Origin: Perlabentimonas gracilis | Lineage (GTDB): Bacteria > Bacteroidota > Bacteroidia > Bacteroidales > Tenuifilaceae | DNA length: 64,000 nucleotides | Direction: 5' to 3' | Assembly: GCF_011174675.1 (NCBI RefSeq) | Contig: NZ_JAANIG010000019.1 | Span: forward strand, 1-64,000 | Shown: positions 8,091-16,600 of the stretch, in pieces | Numbering within the stretch: position 1 is the stretch's first letter | How the letters are laid out: each line of letters starts with the position of its first letter | Translations under genes and position numbers: made by a program | Notes under the pieces: model-generated | The model's database searches: none | What the model was told of the DNA's origin: nothing | What the model saw: only the letters and a program-made list of their open reading frames with translations

Positions 8091-9245
8091 ATGGTAAAAC
8101 GCGATGCAGAGAAAGAGTTGGTAGCGCTGTGTAAGCAGTATAAGGCAGTAGCACTAGTGGGTCCGCGACAATCGGGCAAAACAACACTTGCCCGTAGCGC
8201 ATTCGCCCATCTTCCCTACGTAAGCCTCGAGAATCCCGACACCAGAAACTTTGCTCTTAACGATCCACGAGCCTTTTTAAAGCAGAACTCATCCGGTGCC
8301 ATACTCGATGAGGCTCAGCGAGCCCCAGAGCTATTCTCATACCTGCAACAGGTGTTGGACGATAGCCCCGAAACAGGTCGCTTTATCATTACTGGTTCCA
8401 ACAACTTCCTGCTTCAGGATAACATATCTCAGAGTTTAGCTGGCAGGGTGGCATACCTTTACCTTTTACCATTTACATTGGGTGAAGCGGATTCTACCAA
8501 CGATATTGACTCCCTGATCCACAAAGGACTTTACCCAGCGATATACGATCGAAGTATTGAACCATCAAAATGGTACGCTAACTACATCAGAACCTATGTG
8601 GAGCGCGATGTGAGGCTGATAAAAAATATCACTAATTTAATTGCCTTCGAGAAATTCCTGCGGCTATGTGCGGGTAGGGTAGGCCAATTATTGAATATGA
8701 ACAGCCTGGCCATCGAGTCGGGAGTCGACGGTAAAACCATAGCCTCTTGGATTGGAGTGCTGGAGAGTAGCTTCATAGTTTTTAGGCTACAGCCTCACCA
8801 CGTTAGCTTTAATAAGCGCATAGTAAAAATGCCCAAGCTCTATTTCTACGATACGGGGTTGGCCTGCTCCCTGCTGGGTATTGGCTCGCCTCATCAGGTG
8901 AGCACTCACTATGCGAAGGGAAGTCTTTTTGAGAACCTCGTAATAGCCGAACTTGTAAAGCATAGGTATAACAAGGGCGAGAATCACAACCTTTTCTTCT
9001 GGCGCGATAATATTGGTCACGAGGTTGATATTCTGGCCGATACGCCCAATGGCATACTCCCTATTGAGATTAAAGCAGGGAGCACCATAAATGAAAACTT
9101 CTTTAAGGGCATTGAGTTTTGGAAAAAACTAACGGGCAGTAATAGGGGTATTGTTGTTTTTGCTGGCGATACTAAACAGGAACGGAGCTCGGGCATAAGC
9201 ATTGTACCCTGGCTTAATTTACGTAGCATTTATGATCTTTTATAA
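8091..9245 (+). CDS. AAA-family ATPase with DUF4143 domain (array copy 5)
   Basis: A 384-residue paralogue starting MVKRDAEKELVALCKQY. Walker A is GPRQSGKTT, Walker B GAILDEAQR, sensor ITGSNNFLL, SLAGRVA. The C-terminal motif is HEVDILAD...LPIEIKAGS. It is closest by eye to copy 4: both share LENPDTR near residue 48 and SGKTI or KTI segments in the middle. A gene-tail fragment begins at 9246, one base after the stop, so gene and fragment appear to have been duplicated as a unit. Confidence 0.85.
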   Translation: MVKRDAEKELVALCKQYKAVALVGPRQSGKTTLARSAFAHLPYVSLENPDTRNFALNDPRAFLKQNSSGAILDEAQRAPELFSYLQQVLDDSPETGRFIITGSNNFLLQDNISQSLAGRVAYLYLLPFTLGEADSTNDIDSLIHKGLYPAIYDRSIEPSKWYANYIRTYVERDVRLIKNITNLIAFEKFLRLCAGRVGQLLNMNSLAIESGVDGKTIASWIGVLESSFIVFRLQPHHVSFNKRIVKMPKLYFYDTGLACSLLGIGSPHQVSTHYAKGSLFENLVIAELVKHRYNKGENHNLFFWRDNIGHEVDILADTPNGILPIEIKAGSTINENFFKGIEFWKKLTGSNRGIVVFAGDTKQERSSGISIVPWLNLRSIYDLL

Positions 9246-9347
9246 ATGGATTTCTACCAGTTTTTCTAACTAACCTATACCGGCCGCCGTTGGGATGGCT
9301 GGCGCTCTAGCGTGCACGATAGGGTTCTCCAGCAGGAGCGTTGGAAC
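9246..9347 (+). pseudogene. Degenerate fragment 5 of the repeated gene 3' end
   Basis: It reads MDFYQFF-stop-LTYTGRRWDGWRSSV and onward to DRVLQQERW. An internal TAA and several substitutions show it is dead. It marks the right edge of the ATPase array. From 9348 to 9513 there is CTTTCGAC-type degenerate repeat (about 9383-9432) and a weak promoter box, TACCTTTA at 9473-9480. Confidence 0.65.
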
Positions 9348-9513
9348 ATACTTGGTCAAACAGGCAGGGATAACAGGTTTTTACGACTCTCGACTTCCAA
9401 CTTTTGACTTTTGACTTTCCACTTTCCGACATTCAACCTTCCCACCCTCATCCACATAAATAAACAATTTACTACCTTTACAGTTACCTATAAAATCGAT
9501 ACACTAGACATTG

Positions 9514-11193
9514 ATGAGACGAATTGCATACACACTCACCCTTATAATAACGGGTTTAACCCTACACGCACAGGTGGCATACCAGCATGTTAGCGATAGG
9601 GATATCTACAATTTCCTCGATGAGCTAGCCAGCATACACGTTATCTGTATCAACTCAACCGTGAAACCCTACCCCCGCACCACCATTGCAGGGTACCTGC
9701 AAAAGGCCAGCGAACAATCGCAAATGCTTAGCCGCTCGCAGAGGGCACGCCTGAGTCATTATATGGAGGAATACCAGATGGAGCTGGGCGAACTGAAGGA
9801 GGGCGAATGGCAGCTATTTAAGCGCGACTCATCCGTGTCGGTTCATTTCCTTCCCCCTGAGGTGGCCTACAGGGACTCGTTCTTTAGGGCGCTCATGCGC
9901 CCCGTTTATGGCTTTCGCTACTTCTCAGGCGGAGAAAGGGACTTCTGGGTATCGTACGGAGGGGCCGAAGCCATTTCGTACATGGGCGATACCTGGTCGG
10001 TTTACGCCAGTCTTCGCGACAACTACCAGGCGGGTGAGCGCTTGGCGCAACCGTCGTTCCTAACGCAGGAGCTGGGTGGAACATACAAGGCGCTAACAGG
10101 TGGTGGTCCAGGGGGCGAGTTTAGCGAGATGCGAGGTGGTATAACCTGGAGCTGGAACTGGGGATCCTTTGGATTAATAAAAGATCATATGATGTGGGGT
10201 GACAACCAGAACGGCAGTAATATCTTCTCGGGGCGCACGCCATCGTTTCCCATGGTAAAGCTGTATTTGAATCCTGCCAAATGGTTAGAGTTTAGCTACT
10301 ACCACGGCTGGTTGGTATCGGAAGCTATCGATAGCGTTAACTCAATATTCCCAGCCGAGGGAAACGCACGCACCGTTCATAGACGGATGTACATAGCCGC
10401 CAATATGTTTACCGTTAAACCACTCGAGCGGCTAAACATCTCCTTTGGTAACTCCATTGTGTATGGCGATATGGATGTGCAGCCCGCTTACCTAATCCCA
10501 TTCTTCTTCTACAAATCGTTAGTACACACCATTCACTGGGGATCGTCGTTTCAGAATAATGCCATGTTTATCAATATCAGCTCAAGGCAGCTAAAGCACC
10601 TGCATCTGTTCGGAACACTTTTTATCGATGAGTTCTCGGTGAAGCGTATCGGCGACCCCACGCGGCACAACTTTAACAGCTACAAGACCGGATTCACGCT
10701 GAGCCACTGGCCAATACGTAACGTGGTGCTGGGAGGTGAATACACCTTCACCAACCCCATTACATTTTTGCACGACGAGCCCACAACCAGCTTCTCCTCC
10801 AATAAATACAACCTGGGGCACTACCTAAAGGATAATGCCGAGGAGTTTTACGCTACCCTTCGGATATACCCAGCGGGAACACTGCAGCTTTCGGCATCGT
10901 ACACCTATGCCCGCAAGGGGCATTACTACGAGTATATCCGTGGTATGCGCAATCCGCGGATTGATGAGCTACCTGTGCTTGAGGAGATTACCTGGGATAG
11001 CAGTAGCTTGGTATTCGCTGCACAGGTTAATCCGCTTCCAAATATCCGCATCTTTGGTAAGTACACCATTAGCAACGTGCAGGGTTACGATGTGGATGGC
11101 CGCACCGCCCAGCAGTACCTCAACATGTTCTCGGCACCCTACCTACACGGCAAAAACAACATTTTTGAGATGGGATTTGGAATGGGATTTTAA
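9514..11193 (+). CDS. Wzi-like capsule assembly / outer-membrane beta-barrel protein
   Basis: A 559-residue exported protein with a signal peptide (MRRIAYTLTLIITGLTLHAQ). Family features include the N-terminal region with IYNFLDELA and a long run of alternating aromatic/polar beta strands with repeated W-G and Y-G motifs (GGGPGGEFSEM, WGDNQNG, LYLNPAKWLEF). The Wzi family anchors or assembles surface polysaccharide in the outer membrane. I chose the ATG at 9514 over the adjacent TTG at 9511. It stands alone between repeats. The assignment rests on overall resemblance, so another barrel family is possible. Confidence 0.7.
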   Translation: MRRIAYTLTLIITGLTLHAQVAYQHVSDRDIYNFLDELASIHVICINSTVKPYPRTTIAGYLQKASEQSQMLSRSQRARLSHYMEEYQMELGELKEGEWQLFKRDSSVSVHFLPPEVAYRDSFFRALMRPVYGFRYFSGGERDFWVSYGGAEAISYMGDTWSVYASLRDNYQAGERLAQPSFLTQELGGTYKALTGGGPGGEFSEMRGGITWSWNWGSFGLIKDHMMWGDNQNGSNIFSGRTPSFPMVKLYLNPAKWLEFSYYHGWLVSEAIDSVNSIFPAEGNARTVHRRMYIAANMFTVKPLERLNISFGNSIVYGDMDVQPAYLIPFFFYKSLVHTIHWGSSFQNNAMFINISSRQLKHLHLFGTLFIDEFSVKRIGDPTRHNFNSYKTGFTLSHWPIRNVVLGGEYTFTNPITFLHDEPTTSFSSNKYNLGHYLKDNAEEFYATLRIYPAGTLQLSASYTYARKGHYYEYIRGMRNPRIDELPVLEEITWDSSSLVFAAQVNPLPNIRIFGKYTISNVQGYDVDGRTAQQYLNMFSAPYLHGKNNIFEMGFGMGF

Positions 11194-11310
11194 GGTTTGG
11201 TTTAGCATCATTCCTTCGATCCTTAAACCCAAAGACACTAAGCCACAAATTTAATCTAGATTGACTTGATTGTAGCCTTCTGTCTATGTCTTCGGTCTTT
11301 GGTCTTCGGT

Positions 11311-12048
11311 CAATCTTATAGTTGGCAGTTGACAAAAAATGCAGCTGGCAATGGTTTACCATCGTAACTTGTTTAAAACCCGACGCTGCCAGCTTGCCTG
11401 CCCTTTGGTTGGTTTACCTGCCCTTGGGAGGGACATACGAATCCTGCCTACCGCTTACTGAATACTGATTACTGATTACTGATCACTGATTACTGTTTAC
11501 CGCTCACTGATTACTGATCACCGCTCACGGATCACTTTCCTCCGTCGTTATACTTCGCCTCCCGAGACAAGCCGAGGCAGGCGTCTTCTGTCACCCGACT
11601 CCTGTCTCCTGTCTTCGGTCTTTGGTCTTCGGTCTTCTGTCTCCTGTCTCCGGTCTTCGGTCAATCTTATAGTTGGCAGTTGACAAAAAATGCAGTTGGC
11701 AATGGTTTACCATCGTAACTTGTTTAAAACCCGACGCTGCCAGCTTGCCTGCCCTTGGGAGGGACATACGAATCCTGCCTACCGCTTACTGAATACTGAT
11801 TACTGATCACTGATTACCATTTACCGCTCACCACTCAATGCCTACCGCTTACTGAATACTGATCACTGATCACTGATTACCGTTTACCGCCCACTGATTA
11901 CTGATCACCGCACACGGATCACTTTCCTCCATCGTTATGCTTCGCCTCCCGAGACAAGCCGAGGCAGGCGTCTTCTGTCACCCGACTCCTGTCTCCTGTC
12001 TTCGGTCTTTGGTCTCCTGTCTTCGGTCTTCTGTCTCCGGTCTTCTGA
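11311..12048. repeat. 351-bp tandem duplication in noncoding DNA
   Basis: The block starting CAATCTTATAGTTGGCAG at 11311 recurs at 11662 with few differences and runs to about 12048. Each copy contains a non-repetitive stretch (GACAAAAAATGCAG...GTTTAAAACCCGACGCTGCC), a degenerate ACTGATTACTGATCAC run, a CGCCTC...GAGGCaGGCG hairpin (11557-11584 in copy 1), and a CTTCGGTC/CTTCTGTC run. I find no gene in 11194-12405. Confidence 0.85.
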
Positions 12049-12190
12049 CTTTCGACCCTGCGGCAAGAGGTTAGTAAGCCTGTCGAACTACTCAGCGCAT
12101 GCTTTCGCTTTCCACTGTAGGCACTTTATAAAAAAAACATTTTAACCTCAACTTTTGGGCTAGTTTTCGCCATACATCCACTAAAAAACG

Positions 12191-12221
12191 CTGTCATGCC
12201 CTACGGACAATGACAGGTTTT
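12191..12221. terminator. Hairpin with T-run (CTGTCAT...ATGACAG), repeat copy 1
   Basis: A 7-bp stem CTGTCAT/ATGACAG is flanked by AAAAAACG before and GGTTTTT after, so it could work on both strands. A related, stronger hairpin with the same flanks lies at 13549-13580. Confidence 0.5.
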
Positions 12222-12235
12222 TCCCTCTTCGGTCT

Positions 12236-12345
12236 CCCTATTTCTGACTTTCCAACTTTCGACTTTCTGACTTTCCAACTTTCGACTTTCCGACTTTCCA
12301 ACTTTCGACTTTCCGACTTTTGACTTTCGACCCTTCGGATTTCAA
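12236..12345. repeat. Degenerate CTTTCGACTTTCCGA tandem repeat
   Basis: About twelve imperfect 7-8 base units (GACTTTC, AACTTTC, GACTTTT, CGACTTTC) occur in a row. The same pattern recurs at about 9383-9432, 13440-13500 and 13600-13680, always between genes. Confidence 0.75.
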
Positions 12346-12364
12346 CTAAAATAAACATTTTCCG

Positions 12365-12372
12365 TACCTTTG
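12365..12372 (+). promoter_or_regulatory. TAnnTTTG promoter box (TACCTTTG)
   Basis: TACCTTTG lies 33 bases before the ATG of the M48 protease, giving a normal leader. Confidence 0.55.
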
Positions 12373-12405
12373 CGTACAAACAACAACCATCAAACTAACA
12401 AGATT

Positions 12406-13197
12406 ATGAAAAGGATTCTGCTACTACTCTTTCCCGCCATTGTGCTGTTGGTTACAAGTTGCGACGACGGAAGGGTTAACTTTTTCACCCTTGATGACGA
12501 TATCGCTTTTGGGCAGCAGCTCGACTCCACCATCATGGCCGACCCCACCACCTATCCCATCCTCGATGAGGATGAGTACCCCGAGGCATACGATCACATC
12601 AACAGAATTCTTAACAACATATTACAGTCCGATGATCTGCGCTATCCCACCACATTTCCATGGACCGTTAAAATAATCGATGAGGATATTCTTAACGCAT
12701 TTGCTGCACCTGGCGGATATATGTACTTCTACACCGGCCTTATAAAATTTCTCGATAACGAGGCACAGTTTGCGGGTGTTATGGCTCATGAGATTGCCCA
12801 TGCCGACCGTAGGCACTCCACGGCCATGCTTACCAAACAGTACGGATTTAGCGTTTTAGCAAGCATTATCCTGGGCGATAACCCAACCATTCTAGAGGAG
12901 ATCGTTGTTTCTCTGGCCCAAGGCCTTGGCTCGCTTAAGTATAGCCGTGATAACGAGTACGAAGCCGACGAGTATGCAGTGAAATATCTTTGCGATACCG
13001 AGTATCATCCTAGGGAACTGGCTGGATTCTTCGAGAAGATGGAGGGCGCACCACAGCCCCCCGAATTTTTAAGTACACACCCCTCACCCGAGAACAGGAT
13101 TGAGGCCATTGAGGCGGCTTGGCAGGCACAGGGCGGTAAAGATGGAGAACTATTTATTGAGAGATATCAAGAATTCAAGAATAGCCTACCCCAATAA
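12406..13197 (+). CDS. M48-family zinc metalloprotease lipoprotein
   Basis: A 263-residue lipoprotein with a type II signal peptide and lipobox LVTSC (Cys19). The zinc site HEIAH is at residues 128-132, with the downstream glutamate in YEADEYAVKYL. The usual family features YMYFYTGL and STHPSPENRIEA are present. Members are Loi/BepA-like envelope proteases acting on misfolded or assembling outer-membrane proteins. I start at 12406 because the lipoprotein signal begins there and the upstream in-frame start overlaps the promoter. It is monocistronic, with its own promoter and terminator. Confidence 0.88.
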   Translation: MKRILLLLFPAIVLLVTSCDDGRVNFFTLDDDIAFGQQLDSTIMADPTTYPILDEDEYPEAYDHINRILNNILQSDDLRYPTTFPWTVKIIDEDILNAFAAPGGYMYFYTGLIKFLDNEAQFAGVMAHEIAHADRRHSTAMLTKQYGFSVLASIILGDNPTILEEIVVSLAQGLGSLKYSRDNEYEADEYAVKYLCDTEYHPRELAGFFEKMEGAPQPPEFLSTHPSPENRIEAIEAAWQAQGGKDGELFIERYQEFKNSLPQ

Positions 13198-13238
13198 TTT
13201 ACCATTGATTAGGTAGATGATAGTTGTTCCACAAACAG

Positions 13239-13280
13239 AACTCCCGATTGGTACCATCAGGTACTTTCGGGAGTTTTCTT
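13239..13280 (+). terminator. Rho-independent terminator of the M48 gene
   Basis: AACTCCCGA (13239-13247) pairs with TCGGGAGTT (13267-13275), followed by TTCTT. It lies 42 bases after the stop codon. Confidence 0.7.
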
Positions 13281-13548
13281 GTATTCACATCTGTGTTTTA
13301 TTCATGCATTCCCCGTCTTTCAAATTTTAACGCGAATACACAAAGACGCTAATGCTGGTTAGATAGCCTGACAAGTTTTCCCATCTTCTGACATCTCTCG
13401 TCATCCGCCAAAGAACAGCGGTTTACGAGACAGGCGTCTTCTGTCTTCGGACTTCGGTCTTCCGACTTTTCGACTTTCCGACTTATGACTTTTGACTACT
13501 TTTAACTCCACACAATCAAATCAATAGTTCTAAATATCCCAAAAAACG

Positions 13549-13580
13549 CTGTCAGGTTCTACGAACCCTGACAGGTTTTT
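13549..13580 (-). terminator. Bidirectional hairpin terminator, repeat copy 2
   Basis: CTGTCAGGTTC (13549-13559) pairs with GAACCCTGACAG (13563-13574) with a one-base bulge. It is flanked by an A6 run on the left and a T5 run on the right, so it can end the minus-strand uvrA-like transcript. Flanks and arms match 12183-12222. The rest of 13281-13660 is CTTTCGA-type repeat. Confidence 0.6.
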
Positions 13581-13660
13581 CCTACTTCCGTCTTCTGACT
13601 TCAGACTTTCAGACTTTCAGACTTTTGACTTTCGACTTTCAGACTTTCGACTTTCAACTC

Positions 13661-16600
13661 TCAGACTTTCGACTTTCTTAACCCCACATAATCCGCCAAC
13701 GGTTCAACCTCCTGTGAGTCGGCAATTACAATGGTGTGACCCTCGCGTATTAACCTATCGAAAAGTTGAAACAGCTTCTGAGTGTTGGCCCAATCGAGCC
13801 CTCGAGTGGGCGAATCGAATAGGATAATGGCCGGCTCACGCTTCAGCCCGGCAATACTCTCGGCCAGCATTAACCTACGCCGCTCGCCGTGCGATAGCGT
13901 AGAAATCTCTTGCCCACAGGTTAGGTAACCCAGCCCCACCAACTGAAGCTGCAGCAGCATCTTCTTGCTTTTGGGTGACATAAAACTTGCTCCGTAGATT
14001 TCATCCACAGAAACCCTAAGCCATTGGCTTAAGGTTCTACCCTCCACTTGATAGGTTAACCATTCATCCTTATACCTTAGCCCATTGCACTCGGGACACA
14101 CCTCCTTTACATCGGGTAAAAAATCGAGCGTGGTGGTAACAAAACCCAGCCCTTTACACCTTGGGCACTGCGATTTTTTGCTGTTAAAGCCAAAATCGGC
14201 TTCCGCAATTCCCTTCGCAATGGCCTCGGGGGTTACAGCAAAGGCTTTTTTCAAATCATTCATTAGGCCAACTCGGGTAGCTATAGCGCTCTGGCTATTT
14301 GCCTGCGGCAGTCGATTTGTTGCTCTTATCAACTTCAGCTCATCCTGATGTTCGCATTCCAAAGCAATTCTACCCAGCAGTTGCGTTTTGCCACTTCCAA
14401 TTGATCCTGTAATAAGGTTTATGCGCTGTGGATAAATTGTGGCTGATTTAATTTGCGGAATGGGCTCAACACCATGCAGGCTCATCTTTTCTCTCACAAA
14501 CCTATCCCCCTTGTAAAGAATTCTGGCTGCAACGGGCGATATTTGGCTATCTATGTCCTTTGGATGAATATCAGCAACTATCTTTCCTCCGTCCTCGCCT
14601 GCGCTAGGGCCAAGCTCAATAACCCTATCGGCTACGTTAATAATCTCAGGCCGATGGTCGCTAACCAATATTGTGTTTCCCCTCTGCTGTGCCTGCTTAA
14701 GTGTATGCACCAGGTGCTCTCGCGATTTGGAATCCATTCCCCAGGTGGGCTCATCGAGTATAATACACATCCCGCTTTGATGCGATGAGAGAACACCCCC
14801 CAGCTGAATCCACTTGAGCTCGCCGCTCGATAGCCATGCGGCCGGCCGACCCAACGTAAGGTAACCTAATCCGGCTTTCGATAGAAATTCTAACTTTTCG
14901 CGCAGTTGCATCACCAAAGGCTGAGATACTTGCCCGTAAGCAGGTTGTTTGGTCTGCTTCAGCAGCCCATCGATAGGTTGCTCTAAAACCTGGCCAATAC
15001 TTAATCCATTGAAGGTGTATTTTAGCAACTCGGGTCGCAGCCTGTGTCCTTTGCACTCCGTACAGGGCATATCGGTAAGCAACTCCAGAGCACTCCTACC
15101 CTTTGCCGAAGGAAAATGAGTACGATACTCCTCTTCAATCAATTTACACAGCCCATCCCAAGTCCCATCAAACAAGTGGCTCCCCTCGCCTCCCTTGCGT
15201 TTAAACTGCCATTGCGCCTTGTACTGCTGGCTGCCAGTACCCCACAGAATCATCCCCCTTTCGCACTCACTTAAATCGTTCCAAGGCTTTTCGGTATCAA
15301 TCCCATGATGCTGACCCATTGCCTGCAGGAGCCATCGATACTTATTCCTCTCGTCGACAAAAAACTGAACCGTTTTGTGTGATGATAACGCACCATGGAG
15401 CAAGGGCCGGTTGGGATTAATTACAACCCTATCGATACTACAACGCTTTATGTGCCCAGTACCCTCGCAAACCTTGCATACCGAATGCTTATTTACTAGC
15501 GAAAAGTCGGCAGCCGTAAGCTTTCTGCCATCGGGATTGTTGGCAAAGCGAGCGTAGAGTAACCTCAGCAAATCGTAGATTCCGCTGGCCGAAGCTACGG
15601 TCGATTGCACATCGGGCCGAGGAGTATCGGCCTCGATGGCCACCGTGGGCAGCATGCTGAGCACTTTGCCTATCTGACCCGAGGTGTTAAGCCTCATCTG
15701 TAGTCGACGAAAACCAGAGATGTTCTCGGTAAAAAGGCGCTGCCCCTCGGCATGCAGGGTTTGCATAAGTAGCGACGTTTTTCCGCTACCCGACACTCCC
15801 GTGAAGGCAACCAGCTGCCCAGCATCGATATGCAGGTCGATATGCTTGAGGTTGTTGGTGTAAATATCTTGCAGATGAATTGCTGGCGATGCACTTTTCA
15901 CCTCAGCATAATTGTATTCTTGTTTCTTACCAATTGCTTGGGTTGTGGGTGAACTATGCGATGTGAAAAACTGCTGAGTGGATCCACAGAAAAGGGATTT
16001 TCCCCCATCATTGCCTCCCTCGGGACCAATATCTACAATCCAGTCGGCCGAGGCAATTAGCTGTGTGTCGTGCTCAACCACCACCACGGTATGCCCCTTG
16101 GCTGTGAATGCGTGCAGCGCATCAATAAGCTTCTTAATATCCATAGCGTGCAAACCGGTGGTGGGTTCATCGAGCACGTACATACATTGCCCCTTGGGCA
16201 ATTGGTAGAGTGCGCTGGCCAGCTTCACCCGCTGCGCTTCGCCCCCCGATAGTGTGGTCGACGACTGCCCTAGGTGTAGATACCCCAAGCCCAGCTTTTC
16301 CAAAGCCTGTAGGTACGGTAACAAGCTTGGAGTATTTGAAAAATGCTGCAAAGCTTGGTTAACGCTTAGCTCCAACACCTGAGCAATGCTTAATCCCTCC
16401 ACCATTACCTTGAGCACCTCGGCATTGTACCTTGTGCCACCGCAAACAGAGCAGGGTTGCACCAAATCCTCAAAAATATGCATACCAGTTTTTACAACCC
16501 CTGTACCCAGACAGGCTTCGCACTGACCCTGCTTCCCGTTAAACGTAAAGTGACTAGCCGTTAGATTAGCTGATTTAGCATCTGCCGATTGGGCAAATAT

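Noticed and set aside
265-9245. The ATPase array as an insertion-sequence or transposon cluster
   Set aside because: The Walker A/DUF4143 genes lack transposase motifs and terminal inverted repeats around each copy, and no target duplications are visible.
9411-9593. A 60-codon frame overlapping the start of the Wzi-like gene
   Set aside because: It reads through CTTTCGA repeat and out of frame into the signal peptide of a well-supported gene.
11311-12048. Possible CRISPR array
   Set aside because: The repeats are two long adjacent units with degenerate short runs inside, not short identical repeats separated by unique spacers, and there are no cas genes.
12194-12379. A 61-codon minus-strand frame rich in ESRKVES repeats
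   Set aside because: It is the translation of the CTTTCGA tandem repeat; the protein is pure low-complexity echo of the DNA repeat.
14751-15056. Various 60-180-codon frames opposite or within the giant UvrA-like gene and other large genes
   Set aside because: They are complementary-strand or shifted-frame shadows without domains, starts or promoter boxes.
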